Assembly (NCBI RefSeq): GCF_032062135.1
Contig: NC_092859.1
Coordinates: 65,004,247-65,068,246, forward strand
Direction: 5' to 3'
DNA: 64,000 nucleotides
DNA from: Pyxicephalus adspersus
Lineage: Eukaryota; Chordata; Amphibia; Anura; Pyxicephalidae
Shown in pieces: positions 35,701 through 46,790 of the stretch. The notes beneath the pieces are model-generated. The model saw only the letters and a list, made by a program, of their open reading frames with translations. It did no database searches and had not been told where the DNA came from. The position numbers and the translations under genes were made by a program. Numbering within the stretch: position 1 is the first letter of the stretch; every line of letters begins with the position of its first letter.

Positions 35701-36442
35701 ACATACATGTTTTGCTTCATGTGCACCCATGTCTATACATACATGCATAAGTGCACTTGAAGCAAAACAAGCAATATACACAAAAAAAATAAAAACTTAC
35801 CTGAATTAGGACTGTGCAAAAAGGCGGCGCATTTTTCAAATAATAAAACACAGTTCACACGCACAGAGCAGGTCCTCCTTGGTGCACAACTTTGCGCAAC
35901 ATACTCCTGAAATTTGGCGCACAACCATGCGCATCAAACAACTGAAATTTACCAAGACAATTGTGCTGTTTTTAGCCTTTCAAACAATTCAGAGAAAGGA
36001 ACAGCTTAAAAACAATCACAATTGACTTTTTAAACTGTATGTCCTGGGAGATTGGAAAAGAGATCACATAACAACAAACCCCCCAAAAAACAAACAATAT
36101 TTTCCAAACATTTTTATTCAAAAGAAGCATTTGCTAAAAGGTCACATTAAAATATAAAAAAAATGTAAAACACACACACACACACACACACCATTAAATT
36201 TACATGCCAAAAAAAAGTAAAAGGAACAATAAAAACACATGTAAACCCACACTTCCATATAAAGCCAACATAGTTCAAAAATGGCCCAATATATTGCAAT
36301 AAAAAATACTTACCAAACCAATGTGCAATTTTGACCTATCAAGGGTGGAAAACTGGATTAGAAAATATTTATGCAGGACAAACATTTCAAAGTGGTAATA
36401 AAGGCAGAATTTTGCAATCAAACAATATGGCCACAAACACAA
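35701..36442. repeat. Right arm of a fourth Harbinger-like copy (X), left piece
   Basis: Follows the same landmarks as the right arm of A, including 'atttgctaaaaggtcacatt', a CA run at 36172-36191, 'cctatcaagggtggaaaact' and 'atggccacaaacacaa'. It then stops abruptly where B begins. The remainder of the arm resumes at 53380. Its bases 36296-36330 are an unoccupied equivalent of the L1 insertion site in B. Confidence 0.8.
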
Positions 36443-36903
36443 TTGGCCCGATTCATTAATTAAATAAATGCGCATACGCTGGACGCGTGTACGTTCGCGC
36501 TTCCAGCGAGCTGGTTTCCCGCGGTCCAGGGCTAAGGGCGCTAGTACACACGCCTTCACTGCCAGCTAGATTCCTGCCTTGATAATGAGCAATAGGGGTG
36601 GTAATTCTGCCATATAAGGTGATTAGATTTCAGCTGCGCGATTAAGGAGGATCTGTTAAGCTAATGGTGAGATCATAGCAATTAATTAGCGCTCACCTGC
36701 TCTCTGTTCTGTGTGGATCTACAGTCCATTACAGGTCAATTAGAATCTTTAATACTTCATCTTCTTTTGGATAAGTGTTACTTTTTTAGGTTACATTGTA
36801 CCCATTACCAAAATTAATTATTTATTGTTACATTTGTTGCACTGTTTTCATACTTTTTGGTTTCCTTTGCAACACTGCAAACAAATTGAGATCAAGCTGT
36901 ATA

Positions 36904-37649
36904 TACCATGTTTCCCCAATGATAAGGCATCCCCATCAAATAAGCCACCCCCCGATTTTTGCTCAAAACATTAAAATAAAGCACCCCCGCATATAAGACA
37001 CCCACTGATACCTGCCACTGTGTGCCTCTGTGTGACTCCTCGGTGCTGGCTGCAGTGCAGAGCAAAACTGAAAGTGACTTCAAAGGCCTGCACATGCGCC
37101 TGCGACTCCTCTCCAGGAAGGACAAGCAAGCTGCTGATCCCTGCCCTAACGGAGTCTGTTACCGGGCCGTAGAAGCCAAAAAAAAAGTGAGTCAGTGAAC
37201 AGAAGGGGACAATGAATGGCACAGAGTGATCAGAAGGGGACAANNNNNNNNNNNNNNNNNNNNNNNNNNNNNNNNNNNNNNNNNNNNNNNNNNNNNNNNN
37301 NNNNNNNNNNNNNNNNNNNNNNNNNNNNNNNNNNNNNNNNNNNNNNNNNNNNNNNNNNNNNNNNNNNNNNNNNNNNNNNNNNNNNNNNNNNNNNNNNNNN
37401 NNNNNNNNNNNNNNNNNNNNNNNNNNNNNNNNNNNNNNNNNNNNNNNNNNNNNNNNNNNNNNNNNNNNNNNNNNNNNAGAAGGGGACAATGAATGGCACA
37501 TGAGTGATCATGAGTGATTTTCAACAATAAATGTGTACTGTAGTCTTCTTCATGGAAAAATAAGACATTCCCCTGAAAATAAGACCTAGGGCATATTTTG
37601 GCATTTCACAAAATATAGGACAGTGCCTTATCATTGGGGAAACAGGGTA
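36904..37649. mobile_element. MITE with 26-bp terminal inverted repeats and an internal minisatellite
   Basis: The left 'taccatgtttccccaatgat' (36904 onward) and right 'atcattggggaaacagggta' ends are inverted repeats with one or two differences, and TA-rich flanks. I recall this end sequence as a widespread vertebrate MITE type but cannot name it. Its centre holds a 31-bp tandem unit ('agaaggggacaatgaatggc' plus 11 more bases) on both sides of the N gap at 37244-37477, so the gap is a collapsed minisatellite. Confidence 0.82.
37244..37477. other. Assembly gap (N run) in a 31-bp minisatellite
   Basis: 234 Ns. The same tandem unit lies on both sides. Confidence 0.95.
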
Positions 37650-38430
37650 TACTAGTTAACACTTCATAATATGTCATCACACAATAGTATGAATTGTAAA
37701 AATTTGTCACCAAGCATTTGTGATCTAATTAAAATGTCATTGTAGTTTGGCTTGATAGAAGTCAAATAATTGAAAAAAGGATTATTGTCATCATTATTCA
37801 TCTTTTGCTGCAATGTTTTGTGCTTGGTTTGTAGTGATAGTTTCTGTTGATTAGCAAATCTTCGGCAATGTTTTGTCATTTTTTTTTAAAACTAATATTC
37901 AGGACAAATGTCTGCATGCTTTCCACTCCAAACTACTATTTGAACCCCCTGTTTTTCTTTGTCCCATTTTCAAAGTCACATATTGGTTTTTGAATGTATT
38001 ATGTACATATTTAATACTCTGACATTTGCACTCAAATGCATATTGATTTGCTGCCACACAACTCCTCTGTTCATTTGTGGTAGTGTTATCGGTTTGTTGT
38101 CATTGTGCTGTGCTGCCTGATCTTGGAACTATTGTATACAAGCACACTTCCACTTTCTGTCCAAACTGGTTGTCAATTAGTTGTCTAGCTGAGTTGCATA
38201 CTCATTCCAATATACCTGATGGTGATGGAAGGAGGTCCAGGTTGCCAAGCACACATCAAACCACATTGATTCCCAGCTCACAAGCAGGGTCAAGCACTCT
38301 TACATACCAGATAGTATGCTTTATTTATGTGTTTACATGATTCTAATCGTATTAGTCATTTTGTATAGAAAAATGCGAAGGACAATTTAACTTAGTGCCA
38401 AACATATTTTATTGCTTTGCTCAAACCAAT
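37650..38430. other. Left noncoding region of copy B
   Basis: From about 38035 it matches C 55448-55700 ('ttgctgccacacaactcctc', 'tccactttctgtccaaac'). A has a deletion of this block near 23040. I find no convincing coding sequence in 37650-38035; a 71-codon reverse reading frame at 37664-37879 has no recognisable domain. Confidence 0.45.
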
Positions 38431-38839
38431 GACCAGAATGACAAAAAGGCGTTAATGCCTGTCCCGCAAGGTCATCCATGACCTGTACATCTTGCTGGAA
38501 GGGAAAATTGCAGCAAAAACAAAAAGAAGCTAGGATATGCCAAGAATGGTGAGGCTCCTGGACTCTCTATATATTTTAGGAAGGGTGTCCTTTCAAACCA
38601 CGTCGCCCTTAATTTGTGCACTGAGCCAGTATACAGTTTCCTGGGTGTTTATGAAGGTTTCAATGCCATTTTAGACCTTGGCCCACTATATAGTCACTTC
38701 CTCACATCAGCTTGGGAGTGGAGGAACATAAAGGTGTATTTCTTCTTTAACCGAAAGCAATATCATCCACGAATGTACGGTAGTCTGTGATGTGACATTC
38801 CAGAGGCTTGGCAGCACAGCAGAGAGATGTTATCGCCCT
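38431..38839 (+). pseudogene. Second, inverted HARBI1-type transposase fragment (copy B)
   Basis: Same blocks as 23228-23628: 'VIHDLYILLEGKIAAKTKRS', 'LLDSLYILGRVSFQTTSPLI', then 'VVCDVTFQRLGSTAER'. Interrupted by stops. Ends at CCCT|GTAAAG (38839/38840). Confidence 0.7.
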
Positions 38840-39129
38840 GTAAAGAAATAGATTACATTATTAGGATGTGTTAAGCAGCTTGGGTAATCATGCTTTAGTT
38901 GTAACTACATGCTGCTGGATTGTATTTTTCATTCTTTTCTGGCTGCATAAGCAATGCTTGCCCAAATCTAAACTAAATTGCACTCTGCCCTAGTTTGGCA
39001 ATGTGTTTTTGTAAAGTGTCACATAAAGGTCCAGCTCTTACACAAATATGTTTGCTATTTCATTTCCCAAAAGATTAAAGTGTGCTTTCTATGACTTCAA
39101 CTCCTAGGTTGGTTTGTAACCCAAACATG

Positions 39130-39489
39130 ATATTCAGAGTGGCCAAGAGCCTGGTCATTCCTGGCACTGCCTGGCTTCTCTTTTTTGGAGCACTTTTCTC
39201 TTCCAGCAAGCTGTACAGGTGATGGATGAGACTGGCGAGACAGGCAGAAACGCCTTTTAACATCCTGGTCACGCAAACTTTTCAGGCGGCTACACTCCAA
39301 GAAGATGCGTGGTGCCTGGACTGTTCGGGAAGTATGAGCTTCTGGTTGCTGTTGTTGTTGCTGCTGCTCTTCTTCTGTTATGACAAGGAATGTGTTGTTT
39401 AATGTCAAAACAGCAGTAGTAAAGAGCAACTCTAGTTCCAAATTCGGATCCATGACAACAGCAAACAAAATCCTTAAACCGGCGCACAT
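39130..39489 (-). pseudogene. HARBI1-like: HARBI1-type transposase N-terminus, copy B (catalytic domain deleted)
   Basis: The reverse-strand reading starts at the conserved ATG (39489). It has a seven-residue Gln run, then 'APRIFLECSRLKSLRDQDVK' and, after a frame slip, the 'LEEKSAPKK' and 'RSQAVPGMTRLLATL' blocks. At about 39131 the sequence jumps straight to the 3' flank of exon 2. The helix-turn-helix region and the whole DDE domain are therefore deleted. This copy cannot make an active transposase and would depend on another copy to move. Confidence 0.85.
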
Positions 39490-39712
39490 TTAAATGCGCG
39501 TGCGGTTACGTGCGTGTGCACGCACTGAATCCCTATAAATTTGCCAAGTTTCTTAGCCATTCTGCTCATGCAAACCAAAACTTGGGGAGAAAAAAGAAAT
39601 AGAACAAAGGTTGCAACAAGAACAAGTAAGAATACACCATTGACTTTATTCCTCCCAAAAATGTTTTGGGTGTGTTGTCCCATAACTCTTTTATTTTGTG
39701 ACCTTTAGTTAC
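39490..39712. promoter_or_regulatory. Divergent promoter region (copy B)
   Basis: Same layout as in A: 'tataaat' at 39534-39540, a GC-rich alternating 'gtgcgtgtgcacgcac' stretch near the transposase side, and an acceptor-like 'tgacctttag' ending 4 bases before the Myb-like ATG. Confidence 0.5.
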
Positions 39713-42247
39713 ATGGAGCCAAGGAGAATGGCCACCACCACCACCACCACTACCTTCACTACCTTGGGTCTTCAGTCCATAGACCAACAGGCAGCTCCCT
39801 CAGGCCAGCTAGGTTGCTCTGTGAAGCAGCCCAAGTAACATCTAGGCCCCTGGTCCCTCAACCTGGCACCCCAGCCAGTTTGAGCCGGACCAGGGATTCT
39901 GCTTCCAAGGCAACCAGCTTCAGTCCTGAGCAAAATGCAGCCCTCACGGAGTCCTACGTACAACATTTTCCACGACTCTGTGGGGACTTGCACTCCCAGA
40001 CTTCCCATGCTGTAACGCAGGGACTCTGGGAGGAAATTGCCAGGAGTGTAAATACAGTGGGCAGTATACAACAGACCATTACCCAGTGTCAAAAATGGGT
40101 GAGGGACATCTTCAGACATGTCAAAAGGGTCCTGGCCACAGAGGCCGGAAGGAGTGGGACCAATGCTGAACATCTTGTGCAGTGTCTCAAGGAGTATGAA
40201 AGATTGGCGTTGCCATTCATTGGGCCAGAAACGGTGGTAGGGGTGGACTACCGGGATGACTCCGATGCTTGCCAACCATGTAAGTTCAATTCTTTTACAT
40301 TACCTAATTACCAATGTGAATTGATTTTTGCAATTTTGTGGAGTTGCAACAGTTTAGACATTAGCATTGAGAACAAAATAGCATTGTGTTTTTACGTATT
40401 TATGCTTGGGGGTGAAATATGAGATCATTTTTGGAAAATTACCTCTTTGGTGCATTTTTACCTTCTTTTGACTTGCATTAACAATGTGTGTATTTCCATT
40501 TTTTTACAATAGTACGCCCTGAGATGCAGCAGTCCCCTCCTGCCCTCTGTGCTCGGGGTGATGTGGATGATGAGGATGTCACTTTGCATCGAGATGACAC
40601 TGGCCTTCCTCCTGGTAAGATGAACCTTCATGGTATATCTTGTTTGACATTGTGCACGTGTCTTTAATCATGTTTTTTAACCACACTCATGTAATATGAG
40701 TGTTTTATTTCACACATTTTTGGCTCTGGGAGTGGTATGTTTTGTGGTTAGATTTGTGGTGAACCGATCAATCCAAATGAACTTGAGTTAGAGTCAAGCT
40801 CACTCTTTCATTTGTTTTTGTGCTTTCATCACCAGATCACCATCTACAGGAGGACGTCGTTGATCCACTGCAGAGAAGCCTTGAGGAGAATCCAGGTAAT
40901 TTGGTTAGTGTGTGCGTTCAGCCTTCCAAAAACTAAGTAATAACCTTCGCTCTTTCTATAATATATCTATATATAGATAACATTTGTTAATTTTTCTTGC
41001 CAGAGGATTCTGGTGCAGCCTCCCTTTGGGAATGTGTGAGCTTAATATGTCTGTGTAATATGTTGCGTGTGCGAAATATTGGGGACTTTTGATATTCACA
41101 TTCACATTCATTCATTTTGATGTGATATATCATGTGCCTTTGTAGAACATCCATGTCTGCTGGTTTCTGGTTCTGAAGAGTTTTCACGGGCTGCATCTAC
41201 TGTGGAGGTAGGCAAGAACTGGTCCATTAGTGTTTATTTTGGGATGTGTTGGGGGAATGAACCTTTCACAATGTGTTTCGTGTTTTTTTTTTTTTTAGGG
41301 TCCCTCAGGTGGACATTTACCACAATCAGAAGAGGAGACACCTGGGGTTTCCGTAAGCAACCCATGTTTAATGTAAAGGATTCAGAAAAAATGTGTCTAA
41401 CATTTTTGTTTAACATTAGTTGATGTTTCAATGTCAGGATGCTGTCTGCATAATGTTATGGTGACCCACAAAGTTATATGATATTGTACTAATTTTTTCT
41501 TTTCCCTTTATAGCAACCAGTGAATGCAGGTGGATTGGGTCAACCCAGTGTGGGCAGCCAGCTTCTAAACCACACTCAGAGGCTAGTTGCCCATTTTGAT
41601 AGATTAGTGGAGTCAAGGATGCCTGGCCCAAGTTCAGATAATTTTGAACCGGTCCTTACATGAAAACATAAATCAAAATCGCCAGGACCGAGAATTTAAC
41701 CAACAACATCTGGTGGCCGTGCATCGTCTCATAGAATCGGTCGAAGAACGATCGGCCACTTTGGGTGCATACATGTTCAGAGTTGACCATCTCTGTAACA
41801 TGTTAAGTGAATCCATAGGCCAACAATCTCGCCTACATCAGGCGATTATTCAAAGGCTGGGTTGGCAAATCCCAATAAGCCCTGCTGGCCCCCCACCTCC
41901 TGCAGAGCAGCCAGCTCCATTCTTCCCCCCAGCTCCACCCCGTGACCCTGCCCGTCCACCCCATGCGCCTGCCAGTCCACCCAGTGCGCCTGCCCATCCA
42001 CCCAGTGCCCCTGCCAGTCCACCCAGTGCGCCTGCCAGTCCACCCCGTGCCCCTGGCCGTCCACCCCATGCCCCTGCCAGTCCACCCCGTGCGCACTCAC
42101 GCCCGTGCTGTGCAGGTGGACCGCGGGCGTTCTGTGGGGGTGTCCCGTGGCCGAGGCCAGGAAGTGGAGGTGACCCGTTGCAGGGCTGCTAGGGTGGGCC
42201 GCGCCCGTGGCCGGGCTGGTGAAGTTGGTTGTGGCCGGTTTGGGTGA
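39713..42247 (+). pseudogene. First Myb/SANT-like protein of the element (six exons), copy B
   Basis: Exons: 39713-40279, 40513-40614, 40836-40895, 41146-41207, 41300-41353 and 41514-42247, all with GT/AG borders and matching phases (1,1,1,0,0). Exon 1 encodes a Thr-rich start and then the best-preserved Myb/SANT-like domain in the window. It has 'SPEQNAALTESYVQHFP' (helix 1), 'GLWEEIARSVNTVG' (helix 2) and 'TITQCQKWVRDIFRHVKR' (recognition helix). Exons 2-5 are acidic and short. Exon 6 is helical and then gives repeated 'PPSAPAS' units and an Arg/Gly-rich end. Likely role: nuclear DNA-binding partner that brings the transposase to element ends. Defects: a frame slip early in exon 1, and an 8-base loss in exon 6 that causes a stop before the helical part. 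Confidence 0.85.
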
Positions 42248-43279
42248 ACTATATAGGTGGATGCCGGGTGCCAGGTGAGAACATTCTTCACATTCTTCCT
42301 GTCAGTCTTCACTCAATTTTTTCAGGACTCCATGAGATCGCCAGTGTAGGTTTGAGTTGGTGTGAAGACGCTTGTTTGTATAAAATAGCTTAATCTCTAT
42401 TTTGTGTTTGCCCAATGTCCACAGGTTAGTGACCTTCGCACTTTGACACTTTACCTATCTAAGTTTGTTTTGATGCGGTCCAAGTGTGCTCCAAATGCAG
42501 TTTTGCTATGTATTCCCCGAAGAATGTTCCAGTTTGTAAATTTGTCAAAGTGATTCTAATCAAGTATGAAGTCTCAGCTCAATACTCTCCAAAAATTGCT
42601 GTAATGACCTTAAAAAAAGGTAAAGATTATTTCCAAATACACGATTGCATCTTTGTTCACTAAATGAACACAAATCTAGTTATGTCCAGGGACCAAATAT
42701 GGTACACCGCACTTCTCGGACACTTGTCTGGAACAGATAAATGTGTTTGCTAATAGGTCAAACTACTTTTCTGTTGGTTAAAATGACATACTAAGGTGTT
42801 CAGCTGTGTATTCTATGCCAAATGTATTCTTTAATGATGTTACAATTACATATATTTTGAAGAGGACATATCTAACATACCCAACTCTGTTACTTTTAAG
42901 GTCACATGATGTTTTGACCAAGTGACCAATGGAGGAATGGAGCAAACTCGGCCAAGCTGCAAAACAGGTTTGTGTAGGATAAGAGCATGTTCTATATTTT
43001 ATGGTTCCAATACCCATTGTGTAAAAACTAAGGTTTATTTTTTGTGTTTTTTAGGGATGTAATTGGATTAGTCATGCTGGAAAAATGTTTGAAATGTGCA
43101 CCGAAATAAATATCAAATTAAATTCACAAAATCTGGCTTTTATTTTTTTTTTTACAAAAGTTTAATTTTTTTAATCTCCCCCCAATAACTTAAAATATGC
43201 AAACAAATATAAAAATATAATAATGGAAACAAACTTCTTTATAAACATATTTACAAAAATTTTTTTTTTTTTACAACCG
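42248..43279. other. Conserved noncoding region between the two convergent Myb-like genes (copy B)
   Basis: About 900 bp also present in C (59600-60590) but deleted from A. Contains 'tttgcccaatgtccacag' (acceptor-like), which suggests an additional 3' untranslated exon of the first gene. No open coding sequence of note. Confidence 0.45.
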
Positions 43280-45051
43280 TTACCAGCTGGGCAGATACCG
43301 AAGAGGGTCCAGCCTCAAGTGCTGCTCCACGGCAGACATCCTCTGGAGCAGCCAATACAGGCTTTCCCGTCTACTTTCTGGCGGGTGAGGAAAAAAAATA
43401 ATAAATTAACTGGAGGAGTTTGGTCCAAACATTTTTTAAAAGTACTGTCCTTTTAAAAACCAAACTAATGAAAATATAAACTTACGAGGATGTCTGCCAT
43501 GTTGCCGGGGTTGGGGTGGCGATGGAGGCGGTGGTGGCGGTGGTGGGGGGCTCGGAAGCTCCTCCGGAGGGCTGGCTGCCTCCCTCAATGTGGAACTGGC
43601 TGTGTTTGTAGAAGGAGACCAAAAAAATATGAGAGGTGAGTACTGACTAAATGTAACAGTATAACATGCAGCTAGTTCTTAAATTGCACAGTGCTAAAGA
43701 ATTTAAAATATGTTATCTCATCAAGTTATGACTGTTTTGCTGTTTACACAGAGCAAAACAAGAAAGAAAGGTGAATCCTGGGTCCAATGAAGGTTTGGTG
43801 TCAATGAAGGTTGTGGGTTTTCACAAGGGACAAATTTAACCTTTGTCTTCTGTTAAAAGCTGCCTAGAAATGAAGCTAGTCATACACTCCTAATAATACT
43901 TGATAGAACTAGAACTAGGCCTAACAAACTATCTCCTAGTTTATAATCATTGTTCTAAAGGAATGTTTACAATATCTAAAATGGAGAAATACTTACATTC
44001 AGATGGGGAACTTCTGTCCTATGGAGGAGATGCTGGTGGCAAGGGCGCTGCAGAAGCTGTAGATAAAAAATGAACAGCATAAGTAAAAGTGGGTGGGCAG
44101 GACTAAAGTAGATTAGTTAAGGTGAATAGATTAATGCTGAACTTCTAAATGATACTTTCTGCCTACGTCCAAAATTTTTAAACAAACATTTGTCAGAACA
44201 ACTATGGCCAACTAAACAACTCATGTCTATTTTTAGTCATGCTAGCCAACAACCTACAAAGACTGTTCATTTGATGCATGATTAATGACTGTTAGCTACA
44301 TGAAATCCTGCTAGATCTTTCTTTGTATTTGTATCCAAAAATGGTGAAAGTAGTGTGAGAATTTGTTGAATTTCAACATATGTTACAAAAGTTGATTCTA
44401 AGGTTAGCTTACAGTCAATCTCCTCGGCCTCGGCCGCCTCCTCTCCTTCATCGGAGGACTCTGGCTGCAGATGTGGTGCAGCGGGCTCCTCCTTAGGAGA
44501 TGGCTCCTCCTCCGGGGATGGCTCCTCCTCAGGAGATGGCTCCTCCTCCCCCAGGGATTGCACCTCCTCTTAAACTGCCTCGTCCTCCTCCCCTGGGGAT
44601 GGCACCTGCTCCTCCTGCTCCTCCTCAACATCTTGGGGGATGGCCAGGTGCCTGTGTGGCCGCTGGATTATTATGAGCCGCCGGCGTGATGTAGAGTTGG
44701 CTGTAATAACAAAATCAAATATCCAAAATTAATAAGGGTAGTAAAATATAGTAAGTGAAAAACAAACAGTTCTAGGCTAAACAATACTACTTTACACAAA
44801 CAACAAACTATCTAAAACACCACCCCTTAACAAGAGGAGAAGACAAAATGCAAAACTTACCAGACAGGATGCGGTCCCCCCACTTCGCGCACCAAATCTG
44901 GTCTCTTCCACTTTAGGTCGCTCCAAATGTGCTGAATTTGGGCGACAGTTGGGCGCCTCCCTGCAGGTGTCCACAGCCTGTCTGCGATCCTCTCTGCTAT
45001 TTGTCTTTTGACAAATATAGACCGCTGTTGGTCATATCTCTGCCGAATCAT
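43280..45051 (-). pseudogene. Second Myb/SANT-like protein of the element (five exons), copy B
   Basis: Reverse-strand exons: 45051-44861, 44700-44413, 44056-43997, 43599-43486 and 43377-43280. Exons 2, 3 and 4 are 288, 60 and 114 nt, each a multiple of three with phase-1 borders. Exon 1 encodes 'RQIAERIADRLW' and 'RRPTVAQIQHIWSDLKWKR', a Myb/SANT-like helix pair. Exon 2 carries an acidic run with repeated 'EEPSPE' units and 'HLQPESSDEGEEAAEAEE'. Exon 4 is proline-rich. Exon 5 ends properly with 'SLYWLLQRMSAVEQHLRLDP' and a TAA at 43280-43282. Defects: one extra base in a C run of exon 1 and one in-frame stop each in exons 2 and 3. The MITE at 45152 lies just upstream of the gene. Confidence 0.78.
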
Positions 45052-45151
45052 TGTCTAAAGAAATAGAGAAACAAAATGTGAGTTATTTTGACAACAACCA
45101 AACACCTCTGAAAAAGGAAAAAAAGGGATAACTAATTAATTGACTGATTTA

Positions 45152-45652
45152 CCGTATTTTCCGGCGTATAAGGCGACTTTTTAACCCCGAAAAATCTGTG
45201 CCAAAGTCAGGGGTAGTCTTATACGCCGGGTACCAGTACTTACCTGCAGCTTGCTTCACGTCTGGCGTCCCCGCGAGTCCTCCTTCACGTCCGGCGTCCT
45301 GTGCAGCTTGCGCAAGTCCTCCTGTGCACCAAGGCGAGGACGTGAGCCTGGATTGGCTCTCCAGTGGAGAGCCCGGATTGGCTCTCCAGTTGAGAGCCTG
45401 GATTGGCTCTCCAGTGGAGAGACTGGATTGGCTCTCCACTAGAACACGCCCATTCATTAAAGGAATGCGCCCATTCATTCCTTAGAACTAGTACCGTACT
45501 GTTCTTTCTGCCTCTCAGTTCTCGCACAATAGTGAGACCTGACAGGCAGAAGGAACAGTACAATGCTGGGCATATAACATGACCCCCCACTGATTGGTTA
45601 GAGTGGGGGGTCGTCTTATACGCCCAGTCGCCTTATATGCCGGCAAATACAG
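45152..45652. mobile_element. 501-bp MITE with TA target duplication
   Basis: The ends 'ccgtattttccggcgtataa' and 'ttatatgccggcaaatacag' are inverted repeats of about 26 bp. TA lies on both sides (45150-45151 and 45653-45654), as in Tc1/mariner-class insertions. Copies A (29460-29480) and C (62400-62420) show the same flanks without the insertion. The centre holds four 25-bp units ('tggattggctctccag' plus 'tggagagcc') at 45349-45440. Confidence 0.85.
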
Positions 45653-45654
45653 TA

Positions 45655-46340
45655 TATATTTTCTGTTGATATAGTTTGGTTGCAAATGTAAACTGTGTGT
45701 TTGTTAATATTGTGTGTAGATATATGGGTATTGTGTGTAGGGATTGTGGTGTCAGCTAGCCAGAGGACATTCTAGCAGAAGGCTTCCACTGTCCTCCGGA
45801 CAAAGAAAGATCATTTCCAGCCGTGCGTGATAGAGAGGAGACAAATGAGTGCAAATTCAAATGATCTACCTCTGATTGATTGAGCTTACTGGGGTAGAAT
45901 CCTGAAGATTCTTACAAAGCATACATACACACATCAAAATATGTGCATGTACATAGTTGTGAACAGCCAACTTGAGGTGTGTGGACCTCTACCCAGATCC
46001 CATCTGCAGCTGTAATCCATTGAAAGAACAATGGAGGACGCTCCATTCTCAGCTGTCATCCATGCAGAGGATTCCAGCTGCAGATAAGAGCTGGGCAGTG
46101 AGCGCTGCTAGAATGAGATGGGGACACAGGCTGTCCCTCCCCCATTCTATAGCTGTGCCTTCTATATAAAAAACTGCTTGGTAAAATATATCCACTCTGT
46201 GGGCATGTGTAATGACATCATGGGCACAGTGTGACATCTGGGTGTGGGAATTCTGCATGTCATATCTTGCAGCCTAGGAGGACACTCATAGACAATAGTC
46301 CCTAAATATCTAATAATTCCCAGGCCACCAAATTACAAGC
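45655..46340. repeat. Conserved upstream block and foldback-derived repeat, copy B
   Basis: 45745-45905 matches the conserved block upstream of the second Myb-like gene in A and C. 45960-46340 matches the left part of the foldback repeat (30110 onward). The 36-37-bp satellite and the repeat's right half are missing: the sequence jumps to the right arm near 46340. Confidence 0.65.
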
Positions 46341-46790
46341 ATTTGAAGTGCACTGCAACCATCGTGTGGCGCACAACTATGAGCTACACGCTCCTAGCGT
46401 TTGGCGCACAACTATGCGCATCAAACAAATAAGTGCTGTTTATAGCTTTACAAATAATTCAGAGGGAGGAACGGCTTAAAAACAATCACAAAAGTCTTTT
46501 TAAACTGTGTGTCCTGAGAGATTGGAAATGAGATCACATAAACCCCCAAAAAACAAACAACAACATTTTAGAAATGACTTTATTCAAAAGAAACATTTGC
46601 TAAAAGGTCACAATAAAATATAAAAACACATCAAAATTAAAATAAAACAAAATATACATCACTAAACTTTACACTAAATGACAAAGTAATTAAAAAGAAC
46701 AAACAAAACACATGTAAACCCACACTTCCATGTAAAGCCAAAACAGTTCAAAAATGGCCCAACAAATATTGCATTAAAAAAAAACTTACC
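46341..46790. repeat. Right arm of copy B, left piece
   Basis: Colinear with X 35880-36310 ('cgcacaactatgcgcatcaa', 'catttgctaaaaggtcacaa', 'cacttccatgtaaagccaaa'). It ends in the 15-bp target duplication of the L1 at 46776-46790. Confidence 0.75.

Noticed and set aside
37192..37527. Open frames spanning the N run at 37244-37477
   Set aside because: They exist only because Ns cannot encode stops. The same applies to frames at 911-1342 and 53597-53993.
44471..44689. Forward Leu/Arg/Trp-rich open frame
   Set aside because: Antisense shadow of the acidic Glu/Pro/Ser exon of the second Myb-like gene in copy B.
45198..45485. Forward and reverse open frames inside the 501-bp MITE
   Set aside because: They are produced by the four 25-bp tandem units. 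The element is noncoding, with TA flanks and inverted ends.
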